From Lindgomyces ingoldianus (taxonomy: Eukaryota; Ascomycota; Dothideomycetes; Pleosporales; Lindgomycetaceae), in assembly GCF_010093535.1 (NCBI RefSeq), contig NW_022985179.1, positions 1 to 31,576 of the forward strand: a stretch of DNA of 31,576 nt. Direction: 5' to 3'. The position numbers were made by a program, and so were the translations under genes. Of this stretch, positions 18,069-30,112 are shown one piece after another; the first letter of the stretch is position 1, and each line of letters begins with the position of its first letter. Under the pieces are notes generated by a model. The model was not told the DNA's origin. It was given only the letters and a program-made list of their open reading frames with translations, and ran no database searches.

Positions 18069-19702
18069 ATGCCTCTACTACCACCACAACAGCTCTAATT
18101 AGGTTAAAAAGAGGGCAGACTAGCATTAGCTGCCTCTGTTCTTTAAACTTATAAAAATCTATCTGTTTATTGCGTCTTAGCGCTATACAACACGCCTTAA
18201 TTAACGCTTTACAGTTGCTTTATAGGCGCCCTCCTATAAGCTACAGCTAACATAAGAAAATAAAAGCTATTACCTGTTAAAAAGTAGTCCCTTATACGCT
18301 AGATTCTAGACCTTAACTCACGCAGTTTTCTACCACATATTATTAATATGCAATAAATAGCAGACACTCTGCTTGCTGCTTGCAGCTAGCAGCCTCCACC
18401 CCCGCGTGTAGGTAAATGCTGGGTAGCGCGCTTTATTAACAGCTAGCTAGAGCTTAAGACAAAGTAGGACAGGAAGCTGCACTTCTAGCGCGCTCTCTAT
18501 TAGGATCTAGTTAAGTTTAGAGCCTAGTTTAAGCTTATAAAGGACACGCGTTAGAGGTATAGAATACTAGATAAAGATACTTACAACTTTAATAAGACAG
18601 GATTTATAATAGGAATTACTAGCAGCATGTCTAAGGTTATTATAAGCTCTAATAGAGTTAGTTAAGCAACTACTATCTAGCTAGGCAATTATAACTAGGT
18701 TATAATAATTAAGTGCATTAACGCGTCTAGCTAGGTGCTCCCCCTGCTTATTATCCTACTAGGCAAGCTGCACTAGGCTAGCTGGTATCGCGATATCCTT
18801 GGCGACTAGACGCTTGCGGTAAGCGACAACAGCTAGACTACTAACTAGCTTAGTCTATCCTAGCTTAAGCACTTTAACAATTAGACTGCGTTGCGTATGA
18901 CTAGAGCCTACTGCCTGCTTATAGTAGACAGCTATAGCAGCTATGCAACGCCTAAGTTTAACTAATACTGTATAGAGAATAAGATTATTAGTCTCTGTAT
19001 ACTAGCTTATAGCTCCCACCTCTTACAGCCTCTAGATGTTAGCTGCTTCTCCCTGCTTAAGACAGCGTACAGACGCAAGGTTTCTAAGCTAGCGCGTAAT
19101 TATATCTACTATGTTAATAAGCAAGACTTTCTAAGCATCTATACATGTATTAGACTTATACTGTTTACAGAGTAGATAATTAAGAGCAGCTTTTAAGCTG
19201 CAGGTTTAGTCCTATACTGTCCTAATTACGTCTTGTTGTCGCTTACTGTTGTCTGTACGCTGTCTCCACTAGCGCAAGAAGCTTACAGTAAGACGCGCTA
19301 GACTGCAGAGACGCCTTATATAGTTGCTTAGCTGCAGCAGTAGGCTTAACTTATCTATAACTGCCTTAGTTGTTAATTGCAGAGCCTTACTAGCTAGGCA
19401 ATAGCTTAGCTTGTTAAAAAATGTTAGATAGCAATGCACTTAGTAATAATTCTTATAAAGGAGAACACTAAGCTGTGTTAGGCTAACTATTGTTAAGAGC
19501 AGAAAAGGCAACAGCGACAGCAGTATATTGCTACAGGAGGGACTCTCACAGGCTAGGAAGGTTAGAGGCTGGCTGCAGAGGCTGATAGGGTGGTCGAGGT
19601 AGATGCGCAGGCTCAGGCATCTCAGAGCTATCGCCGAGCACCACTAACCTGCTTAAAATGCCACGTGCAAGGCTATAACAGGACTTAATGTAGAAGCAAT
19701 TA
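18069..19702 (+). pseudogene. Fot1-like transposase, mutated
   Basis: From ATG18069 (MPLLPPQQL) the frame shows the N-terminal helix-turn-helix region (LALAASVL, LSVYCVLALYN), the CENP-B-like segment (IINMQ, VGKCWVARFIN, LELKTK) and RKLHFxRAL. The DDE domain follows: YNFNKTGFIIGI, where YNFDETGF is expected (about 18570-18610), LPLLIILLGKLHxASWYRDI, then LLIVDSYSSYATP in place of D-x-HSSH, and LAYSSHLLQPLDVSCFSLLK (about 19000-19060). The C-terminus has a zinc-knuckle-like CLKCHVQGYNRTxC before TAG at 19700. Length is about 544 codons, the usual Fot1 size, but the total is not a multiple of three, so at least one indel exists. Catalytic acids are changed to Asn or lost and TAA/TAG stops are frequent. 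Confidence 0.88.
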
Positions 19703-19776
19703 GGAATCTTTTGTATATATATCTATATAGGTTTAATTCAGTTGCTGTTCAGTTATCTGTCAGAAAGGTGCTCTGG

Positions 19777-19829
19777 TTTTGGTGGGGCTGGCGGATGACT
19801 GATTTTGGCGGATGAGTGATAAAACACGT
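19777..19829 (-). repeat. Fot1-like right TIR (53 bp)
   Basis: Perfect inverted partner of 17993-18045, with no RIP-type change despite containing several CpA and CpG steps. Confidence 0.96.
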
Positions 19830-19924
19830 TAGGGACCGTGCGCATAAGCGAGCTGTTACGTAATCCTTCCTAATCAGGACTAGCCACCTTCTTCCTGGAA
19901 AGGAAGGCTAATCTGCTCGTCCTA

Positions 19925-20485
19925 GATGCCATACTTGGCTTTAATATTCTCCACAAGGTTAAACCAGCCTTAAATTACTGCAGGATCCTTGCAGAGGGCT
20001 CTCTTATAGTTGTACTTACGCTTAAACTTCACTTTAAGCTCTAGGTGACGCTTAACAAACGTATTAGGCTAGTTTATGCTAACATAGCCTATATTGCGCT
20101 TAGCGCGCAAAGAATTAGCTATATTAGCCACAGCTACCAGCTAGGGGGGAAATCCTTGCGCATCTAGCTTAAGTATGTGCTAAACAATCACCTGCTCCTT
20201 GTTATTATCTAGCTTTTGTAAGTTAGCTGTACAATTAGCTTAGGAAGGTTGTCTAGCGCGTTAGTTGCTTATTGTCTTTTAAGGGACCCTGTAGATAGCT
20301 GCAGCGCGTTAGTTAGAAAGTATTACGTCTTATTTAAAAGCCTAAAGCGCAAGCTGCATCTAACGTTCCTTTAACACGTTTAAGTAGTGTTGTTAGGAAT
20401 GCATTAGTGTAGGAAGAGTAGTGTGGTAGGGTCTTAGCAAAAGTAAGCAACTTAGGTGTGTAAGCAACTTGCCTATAAAGTACGT
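19925..20485 (-). pseudogene. pogo transposase N-terminal half, truncated
   Basis: The outer end (20485 inwards) is ACGTACTTTATAGGCAAG, the TIR of the foldback element at 7597-8694, with TA at 20486-20487. Reading leftwards: FLTTLLKRVKGTLDAACALGF, then a psq-type HTH (AIYRVP, ISN) and the CENP-B-like part (VSINWPNTFVKRHLELKVKFK, YKRALCKDPAVI), ending GWFNLVENIKAKYGI at about 19925. There the DDE domain should start but unrelated sequence follows. It is less mutated than the 7.6-8.7 kb copies, so it is the best template of this family here. The remaining 19832-19924 is unidentified. Confidence 0.82.
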
Positions 20486-20499
20486 TATTATTTATAAAG

Positions 20500-22450
20500 C
20501 TTTACTGCGCCCTAATAGTATATTAAACATGTTCTATGTAATTTTTTAAAATAAGTAGGGAGCTTACTTTTTTAGTCTTCTTAATATAACCTGCTTAGTG
20601 TGTGTTATTATGTAGTGCTTATAATGTACTTACTTTATACTTATTATTTATACATTTCTTACGCTTTTAACTAAAGCCTATAAAGCTTTAAAGCCTAGGT
20701 GTTCTATGCGCGCATGCTAGAGCTCTTCTAAGTCTAAGTGTAGAAATATAGTCTATAAGTGTTAGTAATCTAAAAGTATACTTTACACTAGTAAGTAAAA
20801 TAAAACAGCTTTATATTTAATAAATATAAGGTTATGTTTTTAGTAAAGTGTTATAAGTACTTTATTTTTTTCTAGTATGCTTACATGTAGTATATAGTTA
20901 AGTCTTAAATACTATAGTTTTTTTTCTTTTAAATAAGCTTTTAAAATAATATTAATATAAAATCTTTTTACTATAACTACTTTTTATAGTATAAAATCTT
21001 CTATGTGCTTTTTCTATACTTTATTTAACACTTTTTTAAGCTTTTTAGTTTCTATTCCCTAGATTAGAAATAACTAAATGCTAGCTTTTACTATATATAA
21101 ACTTTAAGCTTTTTTAAATAACTTAAGTATAAGTAGCTTTATACTATTTACTAAGTGCGTAGCACTTTTATTATCTAGAATTATACTTATAAAGAGTAGG
21201 TGTGTGTTAAAATTTATAGTTAAGTGCATTTTTAGTTTTACTAAAAGCGCTAGGTTAATAAGTGTAGTAATAATGCTTTTTAAAAATGCTAGCTTATTTA
21301 ATTTTTTAATAGCTTTTAGAGTAGAGAAAGCTTTATTTAAAATTATATAGCCTCTTTTAAGCAGTATAGCCTTTACTTTTTTATGCTATGCTTACTTAAG
21401 CCTTTTAAAACATTTCTAATATGTAGTTTTACTAAGCTTTTTTAGCTTTCTAGTAACTGCTAATATAAAGTCTCTACAGTCTACTACTTTTTATAAATAA
21501 TAGAATTACTCTAAAGCTCTACATAAGCATAAGTAGCCTAATTAGGCTAAAATAAATTAGGCTAAATTATTATTTAATTATTTACTAAGTGTTATAAATA
21601 TACTTATACTTTAGTTACTTACGCGCAAGAAGTGCTTTTAAAGCATTATTAAGAAGATCTTACTAATTTTCTAGATTATTAAAAGGTCTTTACTAAGTAC
21701 GCTAGCCTCTATAACCCTTTAGTGCATAGAGCGCGCCTAGTCTAGTGCAAGCTTTAGAGCTAGGGCGTCTAGAAAGTCTTGTGCAGCTAGCTAGCCTTCT
21801 ATGTTAAGAATCTTATAGGTCTTTACCTTAGTATATAAGAAGTACTACTACTAGTACTAAGCTTTTAAAGTTATAGTGCTATGCTTTACTTTAGTAAAGT
21901 AAGCTTTATACTCTACTAATATAAGATTTTTTATACTTACATTTATTAGTGCTAGCTTTTATTTTAAAGCTTATATAAGTGCTTATAAAGTTAATTAGTT
22001 CTTTAATATAAGCTATATTATTATAGGTTCTAAAAGCTTTAGTGTAATAGTTATATTAATTTAGTTCTAAATTATCTAAAGATATATTACATAGAAAGCC
22101 TAGTTGCTTAATTAAGCTTAGTACTTAGTAATATTAGTTTAGTACTATATGTTAGCCTTTTTTAGAAAGTTCTTAGCAGTAATTACTTTAAGTGTAGGCA
22201 TTTTTAAAGCGCTGTCTATAGAATTTTAAGCGTCTAGTCTATCTAGATTAATTATATTCTATAGGTTTTTGCTAAGAGCATAGAACTAGAGCTAGATAAA
22301 CTAGAGAGGCTAGCTTATATAGTCCTTAAGCTAGTATACTCCTGTTAGAAGAAAAGCATCTTAATTAGCTATAACTTAGGCTTTAAAGGTAATAAAGATA
22401 AAAGAGCTTCTAAATAGCTTTTACTAGCGCTATAGTTATATAGAGAGAAT
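20500..22450 (-). pseudogene. Copia Gag and protease/GAG-pre-integrase remnant
   Basis: Leftward reading shows a long low-similarity gag-like part (22.4-21.6 kb; FLDALALKLALD near 21.75 kb). Next comes ILDNKSATHLVNS (21145-21182), the copia protease motif with DSGA changed to DNKSA. Then HARIEHLGFKALQALVKS (about 20.7 kb), the GAG-pre-integrase signature usually read as RLGHLG, and KHYIITHTKQV with the first integrase zinc-binding residues (about 20.6 kb). The frame then ends at the pogo TIR. Stops are all TAA or TAG. Confidence 0.68.
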
Positions 22451-22483
22451 TATTTTAAGTTCTTAAAGCGCTAGGCCTATAAC

Positions 22484-22680
22484 TGTAAAGGATAAAATAG
22501 CCTAGCAGTAGCTGTTTAGAAGATTAGATAAAGTAACTCTGCTATCTAAAAGAGCTAAAGGCTCTCCTTATATACACTAAGCTTTAGAACATAATATCTC
22601 TAGATCCTAAGCTGCGTCCCAGGCTCTGAGCCCCAGTCCCAGGCTCCGAGCCCCAGCCAAGGCTCTTAGTATACGCGACA
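22484..22680 (-). repeat. Copia 5' LTR (single)
   Basis: Inferred from TGTCGCG at 22680 inwards and TTTACA ending at 22484, with a TATA-like TATATAAGGAGAGCC (22559-22575) in between. Downstream GTTATAGGCCTAGCG could be a primer-binding site. There is no second copy to confirm the boundaries. Confidence 0.5.
22616..22668. repeat. GC-rich 20-bp tandem repeat, about 2.6 copies
   Basis: GTCCCAGGCTCTGAGCCCCA (22616-22635) is followed by a copy with one change (22636-22655) and a partial third. It forms a GC island in AT-rich DNA, inside the inferred LTR near its outer end. Confidence 0.85.
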
Positions 22681-24163
22681 ATAAGATTATAAAAAAAATT
22701 AATAGTTATAGCTATTACACATTTTTAAAATTTATTAGGCTTAGCTAAAAACTACTTTAAAAAAAATAAGAGCTAAAACAGCTAGATTTTAAAAAAGCTA
22801 TAAGTAAAGAACTAAAAAAGAATAATAATAAAAACCTTATATTAGGTATTAGAGAAGACTATAACAAAATAGACTTATTAGACACTAAAAGTAAAATAAA
22901 AGATAAAAAGAACTTTAATAAAGATACTTATTCTAAGAATAAGCTAGAACAACATGCTATAGCTAATACAAGAAAAAAGACTCTAATAATAGACTAAGAG
23001 AAAGTAAAAGTGTTTTAAGAGTGCTATAACAGCCTATTAATAGGCTGCTTTAGTGTAAAAAAGATACTTAAAAAGATTATATATTAATATAATTAGAAAG
23101 GGCTTAAAAAAGACATAAAGGTGTACTATAACAACTACCTAAGGTGCAGATAATTAGTAGCTCTACAACACCACCTATATAGACTCCTTTACTCTTTACT
23201 ACTGCCTAATAGGCTCTAGCAGAATGTTATAATAGATTTTATAACGCAGCTACTCTCTTATAAATACTTAGGGTTAGTATATAATGTAGTCCTTATAATA
23301 GTAGACTGTCTTACTAAGATAGCCTACTACATGCTAGCTAGAGCTAATTAGGAGGCTTTAGACCTAGTAAAGGTTTAGTTAAAAAAATTATTTACTTTTA
23401 TAAAGTTTTAAAAAAAATTATTATTAATTAAAAGCTAATAATAAACTTAAAGTACTAAAATGGTTTTTATTACTATCTTAGCACATAAAGAATTTTTTTG
23501 TTAGCCTACTATTCTAAGACTAATAGGCAGACTAAAAGACAAAACTAAACTTTAGAATAGTATCTTAAATTTTACTATTACCTAGAATAAGATAATTAGG
23601 CAATGTAGTTACTAATAGCAGAGTTTATGTATAATAATAGTGTACATGTAACTATAAGAGTTACTTTTTTCTAAGTATACTACAAAGTAAACCTAAAATG
23701 GCTAGATTAGCCTAAAGAACCCCTAGGTTAGAGGGAATTGCACATAGTAAATAAAGTTGCTGCAAAAGCACTTACTCTATAGTTAAAATGCTACTAAAAA
23801 ATTATTACTGCAAATATATATTAAAAAAAGTATATAAATAAACAATAGAAGCATATACAGCTATAAGTAGAAAATAAGGTAATAGTTTATAATAAATACA
23901 TAAAATAAATAAGCCTAAAGAAGAAGTTAGACTAGAAGTTCTTAAAACTAAAAAAAGTTATAAGCTAGATTAGTGTAAAAGTGTATAAAGTCAACCTACC
24001 TAATCTAGAAAAGGTTTATCTAGTATTTTATGTCTTACTTTTAAAGCTATATACTTAGAAAGAGCGTTTTAAGTTGTAATTAGAACTAATTATAAACACT
24101 ATACACGCTATAAGAGATAATGTGTACTATATAAAAAAAATACTTAACTAAAGATAAAATTTA
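22681..24163 (+). pseudogene. Gypsy integrase and GPY/F-chromodomain start, plus strand
   Basis: GLKKDIKVYYNNYLRC (about 23100-23150) contains the end of the HHCC zinc region. It is followed by PNRLQQNVIIDFITQLL and VVLIIVDCLTKIAYYML (about 23200-23330), the first catalytic segment, and AHKEFFCQPT further on. From about 23870 VYNKYIKQI and VYKVNLPNLEKVYLVFYVLLLKL is the GPY/F-like module, where HPVFHVSLL is typical. The chromodomain begins with NVYYIKKILN just before 24163 and is cut by the copia insertion. The left end at 22681 coincides with the copia LTR above, so RT and upstream parts are missing. The strand is opposite to the other two gypsy relics. Confidence 0.78.
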
Positions 24164-24168
24164 GTTAG

Positions 24169-24448
24169 TGTTGAATAGGCTCCGACAGCTAGCTGCTTAT
24201 AGTATAAGCACTTAAGTAGCAAGAGTAAGAGTGGTGTACAGTGTGCACAGCATATAAAGTAGGTAAAGTAAGAGTAATATGTTTCTAGTTCTATTACTCT
24301 TATCTTTCCTCTATATAAAAAAAAAGGGGGGTATTTAGATGTTTGCGCATAGAGGTTTGCACACAAGCATTATGTAACATAGATACGTGATTCTGCTTAT
24401 GCGCAATTGCTTATATCTAGGCTGTAACGCTACTGCTGTGTACAGACA
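24169..24448 (-). repeat. Copia 3' LTR (280 bp)
   Basis: Outer end reads TGTTGAATAGGCTCCGACAG where the partner has TGTTAAATAGGCTCTAATAG. The inner end is the more mutated copy. A 72-codon open frame here is an LTR artefact. Confidence 0.92.
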
Positions 24449-24599
24449 CTAGCAACTTTTCTTTTTATCTAAAAAGTTACCTTCTGTACGCGTTACCTCC
24501 CTTCTGTCTGTGTAGGTTTATTTAATTATATTCTGCTTTTACTCTACTCTATTTATTAGGACTTGCCTTAGTAATGCTGTGCGTTAGAATAAGCTAGTT

Positions 24600-27500
24600 G
24601 CGCTATGTAAATAGCTTTTTTTTTTTTTATCCTTTACTTTCTAAGCTTTACTATATAATCCTCTAGCTCTTTTCTTTTTTTATATAGTGCTAGCAGTAAC
24701 AGATCCTTATAATAAGAAAGATAATTATGTATAATATAAAAAAAATAAAATAAAAAAAAATAGGCCTTATATAAAAGTGTTATTAGTCTAGTTAGTCTAA
24801 AGCATCTTTGCGCATAGAATCTAGCTAGTCTACAGATGCTTCTATCTAGACAGAGAGGCAGTTAGTTAGAACTAATAATTAAAAAGCTTAGTTTAGTGTT
24901 TTCTTTATATATATATTTACTAAGTTATTTTTACTATTAATCTACTTTATTTTAGTAATTTCCCTTTTCTTATATAATTTATAGAGTAACATAATGTTAA
25001 TTATAAGTTACTTTTTACTAGTAGTGCCTAGCTTAATAAGGTAATTATATAAAGACTTTAAATCTATATAGATTACTACTAAAATTAGTAGCAGTTTAAG
25101 TGTTTATATAATTTACTATAAAGTTATACTAAAGGTAATTATATTATTAAACTCTCTAACTATTTTATATAGTTTACTAGTAAGGACACTTCTAGTTACT
25201 CTTTTACACTTAGTAGAATTCTAGTGTATAATGTTGCCTAGTATTTTAAAGTAGTTACTTTACTTTATACAGTTTTTATTACTTAATATAATTAAAAATT
25301 CTAGCTATAAGCTAAGGTTTTTATTATTAGTAAATAATCTATTTATAAAGATAAACAGCTTTACACTATTAAGCTATAATAGTAGAAAAGTAAGACTACA
25401 CTTACTATTATCTATCTACTATTAGATTTATGTGTTAAGTGTGTTAATGTTATTATACAAAAAGTCTATAGTTTATGTAGTAATAAAAAAGTTAAATGCT
25501 ACCTTTAGTTAACACATAAATATAATGTATACCTTTTTTACACATTACTTAATATATTATTGTGTAGCATCTTTATTCTTTAAGTTAATTATATAAAGGT
25601 AGCTTACTTATCTCTTTTAAGTAAAAACTACTATGTTATGCGTAAGCTTAATTTTTTTACTATTAAACTTAATAAGTTACTTCTTTACTAAAATAGTTTT
25701 ACTTTTTATATAAAACTTTACTTTTTATAGTTTCTTCTTTTCTCTTTATGCAAAAATTTTTGTTATAATGCTTAAAGTATTATTTATCTATAAGCTAGTA
25801 ATACTAAAAGTGTGCTCTTCTTTATTAGTAATTAAGAGGTAAGAGTTGTATAAAGAGATGTGCATGTGTAGCTTTTTTTTATAGTAGTTATAGTATGTCT
25901 TAAACTAATACAGTCTTAATTTAGTAGCTCTATATAAAGGTTGTACAACCTAAAGTATTATATTTAGTGGAAAGCTCTAGCGCATCTCCTTTAGTAGCTT
26001 TATATATAGCGTGCGCATAAGCTTATTTATTAATTAGATGTATACTTATATAATATTACATAGTTTAAAATATATTTTATATATAGCTCTTAGGCTTGCT
26101 TTTATAGCTAAAAGTAGTTTCTAGCTTATTCTTTAAATAGTTAGTAACTAAGTAAAGATTTCTCTCTTCTTTTTATTTAAGTAGCTAGTAAACACTAGGC
26201 AGGATTTTTTATATAGTTAAGTTATTTTACCTTTTACTTTTTATATAAAGTAAAGGTTAAAAATCTAACTTTTATGCCTTATTAAGTTATATACTATAAC
26301 CTTAAAAGTGCTGTTAGTAATTAAAGTGTCTATTTTTATATAGTCTAATTTCTTAAATAGTTTTCTAAGTGTAGTAATTACACTATCTATATAAAGCTTA
26401 ATAAATAAGGCCTAATTATTTTTCTTTTTTTAGGTTAGAAATACCTAGTCTAGACTTTATACAGGTTTTCTTTGCCTTTTACTTCTTTTAGTATCTATAT
26501 CTTCCCTTTACACTAGTGCGGCATTGCTATTTTAAGGGGCTTAGTTTATAGTAGGCTTTAGTTTTACCTTTATAACATTTTTATAAAGCTGTTTTTTTTT
26601 CCTCTTTTTTAGAGAATCTCTTTATATAGAGATTAGTTTATCTAGGTTATTTATTATAAGTAGGTTGTCTTTTTCTTTTTCTTTATAGTATAGTTTAACC
26701 TATGTATATTAGAGCTTTAGTAGGCTATTTTTTTTTAATAATAATGTTTCTTTCTTTAATGCTTTTAATTTTATATAAGCTAGTCTAGCCTTTCTTCTCT
26801 CTTTATGCTATAATCTTTAAGCTAAGGAAAAAGTTAAGAACTTTATATGTTATAAGGCTATTATAAGTATTAATTATATAATTAATGTTTACTTTTATAT
26901 AGTCTTTTTAAAGTATTTTTATTACTTTTTATATAGCACTTGCTTATATAATAATGTCTAGTAATAGCAGAGAGTTTAGGTTAATTCTTAGGTATGCTTT
27001 AAAGACTAGCAGCGTAGGTACTAGACTGTGTAGGCTAGCTGTGTTGTTTAGAGCCTTAACTGCTATCTACAGAATAGCCTTATTATTTGTACAGTTACCT
27101 AGCTTAGTCTTTAGGATGTTAAACACTTATTAGAGAGGTATATGCGCACACTTAACCTTTCTAACTGCCTAATATGCTTTTATAGGCATCTGCCTGCATG
27201 TAGCTCCTATAATCTTTGCACAAGCTTAAAAATCCTTTAAAGTAAAGTTTATACTAAAGTTATATATAATATAGTCTAGAGGTCTTTAATAAGTGTTAAT
27301 TTAGCATTTACATAGTGCATCTTAGGTATCTTGTGCAGACATAGATTTTAGAAATGTAGCAGCCTAAAATAATGTGTCTACATTAATAACATATAAGACA
27401 TCTTTATTATTAATTTATATAACATTAATAATAACTTTATAGTTAAAGTAGGTGTTATTTTTAATTATAAACTTAAATCTTTATAAGGCCTAGTTATATA

Positions 27501-29850
27501 ATTAGTAGAGGTAGTAGAACTTTTTAATCTCTTCTAGCACTATAGCATTAATGTTATAGCTAGCGCTAGTTAGCATCTTCTAGAGTCTTTTTATGTAAGG
27601 GTGTCTAAATTATTAGTAGAGGCAGTAAAGTTTTAATTTAGTAAAAAAAAACATAAATTTTTTTTACTAATATTAAAAAAAAGTGTTTTTATTTTTATAT
27701 AATAAGAATAGTAGTTTTGTTCTTACATATAATAATATTTAAAATGTTATTAAAGTATGCCCTAAGTTAGTTAGCATCTGCTAGTAATAGTAAAAATAGT
27801 GTTAAAGTCTCTAAAATGTAGTATGTAACTAGACTAATTAGGTTCTAGATTTATAGAGTACTAATTAATTCCTTTAGTGTCTAGCTTTTAAAGCTAATAT
27901 TTGTTTAGCTAAGTATTTAATTAATTTCTATATATAAGTTCTTTTATATGTACACCTTAAGTTAAAACTTGCTAATAGTAGAGATCTTTACTACGCCTGT
28001 GTCTTATAGTTTACCTTAGTATACTATATAGTATTAGTTATTAAGGATAAACTGCTTAGCATATTTTTTAGGTTTAATGCTGTAGATGTCCTCTTTTATT
28101 ACATAGTATAGATAAGTAGCAGAGGTAAGGTAGTTAATAGCTTTTTTAGCATCTTTACCCTTTTATTTTATTTTTTTTATATTATGCAAATTATTTTTTT
28201 TAGAGTAACTTTTAAAGTCTTAGATGTATAAAGTAATAGCTTTATATAATAAGGTCTTATTATAGAAATCTTTATATAAGGTAATGTACTAGTTCTTTAC
28301 TTATATATAGTTATTATAAAAGTAGTTTAATAACTAACATCTTTTCTTATAGCAGATAAAGCACTTCTTTGTCTACATACAGTTATCTCTAGATTATAGT
28401 CTAAACCTAGATAAAGATCTTTTATGTTATTTTTTTTTACACAAAGAGACGCTTTCTTCTTGTTATGCAGACTTTTATTATGCAGAGTTATATTAGCAGT
28501 CTGTGTAGTATACATTAGATAGTTTTTAGAGGTATTAGTTTACTCTTTAGTCTATAGTAACTTAAAGTAATGCCTATAAGTTACTAAATAAGGCTTTATA
28601 TAAGAGCTTAATAGTAAACATAGCATGTTCTAGTTCTAGTTATCCTTAACAGGCTTATATAACAGCAGTGTGCAGTAGAACATCTTTTTAAAATTCTGTT
28701 TTTAGTGCCCTTTATATAAGTGTAAGCTTATTAATTATTATTTTAAAAGCTTTATGTAAACTCTTATTAAAGTTCTTTTATTAGCATTATATAAAAGTTA
28801 TTATTATCTAGTCTGTCTAGTACTAGCTATAGTTTACATTAGTGTTAAAGTAACTACTTAAAGTGTTATATAAATGCTTCTAGTTATGTCTAGGGCCTAT
28901 GTTGTGTATATAGTACATATTTGCCTAACTTTTTAGGATATCTAGAAAAATGTCTATGTACTAAGTTTTTTAGATATTTAGCTATTAATATAAATTAATA
29001 AAAATTTTTATTTTATTTATAAAAATGTTATATAGTTAACTTATGTAGTTATTATTTTTTTTATACTTTTTAAAATTATATAATTTTATCTGCTAAAAGT
29101 TTTTCTTTAGTAGTTTCCCTCTAAGGTAGAAGTTTATACAGGTTGTAATGTAGTATAGATTATGCAGGTAGTATTAGTAGTGCATACACTACTGCAGGCG
29201 GTGGTGTGTACAATTAAGGGTGTGGAGCAGGCGTTAGGTAGGGTGGCATGTATTGTTTGTACAGTAATTAGTGTAGTGCTAGCTAAGGTGTAGGAGTAGG
29301 TAATGCTAGTATATTTAGTGTTAATAGCAGCATTATGTTTAGTTTGCTTCTGTGTAGGGCCTTATATAGTAATAAAGGTTATGTATAAAGCCTTTTTAGT
29401 GTAATTACTTTCTTTTATGCTATATTATACAGCTTTTAGGCTTAGGTACTTTTAGTGCTTAGCTGTAGTGTAATTCTCTTATTCTTTAGCACTTATATAA
29501 GCTTCTTTTTAAATATGTAGCTAAGTGCTAAGAAGTCTTATAGTGTCTATTCTTTAAAATCCTTTATATATGCACTTAAAAAGGTAGCGCCCTTTTAAGT
29601 TATTATATATAAATTAGTAATTATATAACTTATATATAATTAAGTTTATAAGCTTATTAGAGCTTTTAATATATTAATCTTATTATTTTAGTACTCTAGG
29701 CTAGTCTTATTCTATAGTGTTACCTCTAATATCCTTATGTCCTTTATAAGTTATTTATATAATAAGAATTATTTTTTATTTTTTCTATTATTACATAGAG
29801 TTGTTAGTTGCTAGTAGAATTTTATTATAATAGTATAGTTAATTACTTTT
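24600..29850 (-). pseudogene. Copia Gag-Pol polyprotein, degraded
   Basis: Reading leftwards: a zinc-knuckle remnant KCFICYKKRC (about 28330-28370, C-x2-C-x4-C) on the gag side. In the integrase-RT linker, TNLYIKRFSKKEE, KRQRKP and then LFKKLDYIKIDTLITNSTFKVIVYNL (about 26.6-26.3 kb) resemble the start of fungal copia RT. LLITNKEEHTF (25805-25838) follows, then INNTLSIITKIF in place of the catalytic DDTL (about 25.77 kb), and KKLxKVKFYIKSKTIL. RNase H-like sequence extends to about 25.2 kb (FITT, LQLEFLIILSNKN). Integrase catalytic residues are not legible. Stops are TAA or TAG. An open frame at 28327-28515 overlaps the knuckle in another frame and is not the gene. Confidence 0.72.
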
Positions 29851-29870
29851 TTAGTAGATTACACAGGTAC

Positions 29871-30102
29871 TGCTGTTGTCTAGCTGCTAAGTTATGCAGC
29901 TTTAATAGCTTTAGTGTGCGCCTTACACTATCTTTTTCTTACTTTGTACAGTAGCAAAGCTTGCTGTATAATGTAAAGGATTAATGTGCTATTATCTAGC
30001 TACTAAGTTGTGCAGCTTTAGTAGCTCTAGTATATGTCTTACACTATCTCCTTTTTACTTTGTATAGTAGTAGAGCTTACTATATAATGTAAAGAATTAA
30101 TC
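29871..30102. repeat. 116-bp tandem duplication in the copia leader
   Basis: Unit 1 starts TGCTGTTGTCTAGCTGCTAAG at 29871 and unit 2 starts TGCTATTATCTAGCTACTAAG at 29987. Similarity covers the whole period. It lies between the 5' LTR and the coding region, in the untranslated leader. Confidence 0.85.
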
Positions 30103-30112
30103 TACTATTTTA

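Larger units (their letters stand above)
17993..19829 (+). mobile_element. Fot1-like Tc1/mariner-class transposon, 1,837 bp
   Basis: Perfect 53-bp TIRs starting ACGTGTTTTATCACTCATCC are flanked by TA on both sides (17991-17992, 19830-19831). Within each TIR the block TCATCCGCC occurs twice, a possible double transposase site. One transposase frame fills the interior on the plus strand. Size and structure match the Fot1 group (about 1.9 kb). Confidence 0.93.
20488..22680 (-). mobile_element. Ty1/copia element, 5' half only
   Basis: Minus-strand element starting with an LTR at 22680 and running through gag-like, protease and GAG-pre-integrase sequence to 20488, where the pogo copy begins. Integrase, RT and the 3' LTR are not in the window, so the left half was lost. 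Confidence 0.72.

Noticed and set aside
24148..24366. 72-codon minus-strand open frame
   Set aside because: It lies almost wholly in the copia LTR; the similar frame at 30254-30466 exists only because the LTR is duplicated.
28327..28515. 62-codon minus-strand open frame
   Set aside because: The copia gag zinc-knuckle remnant is read in another frame over the same bases.
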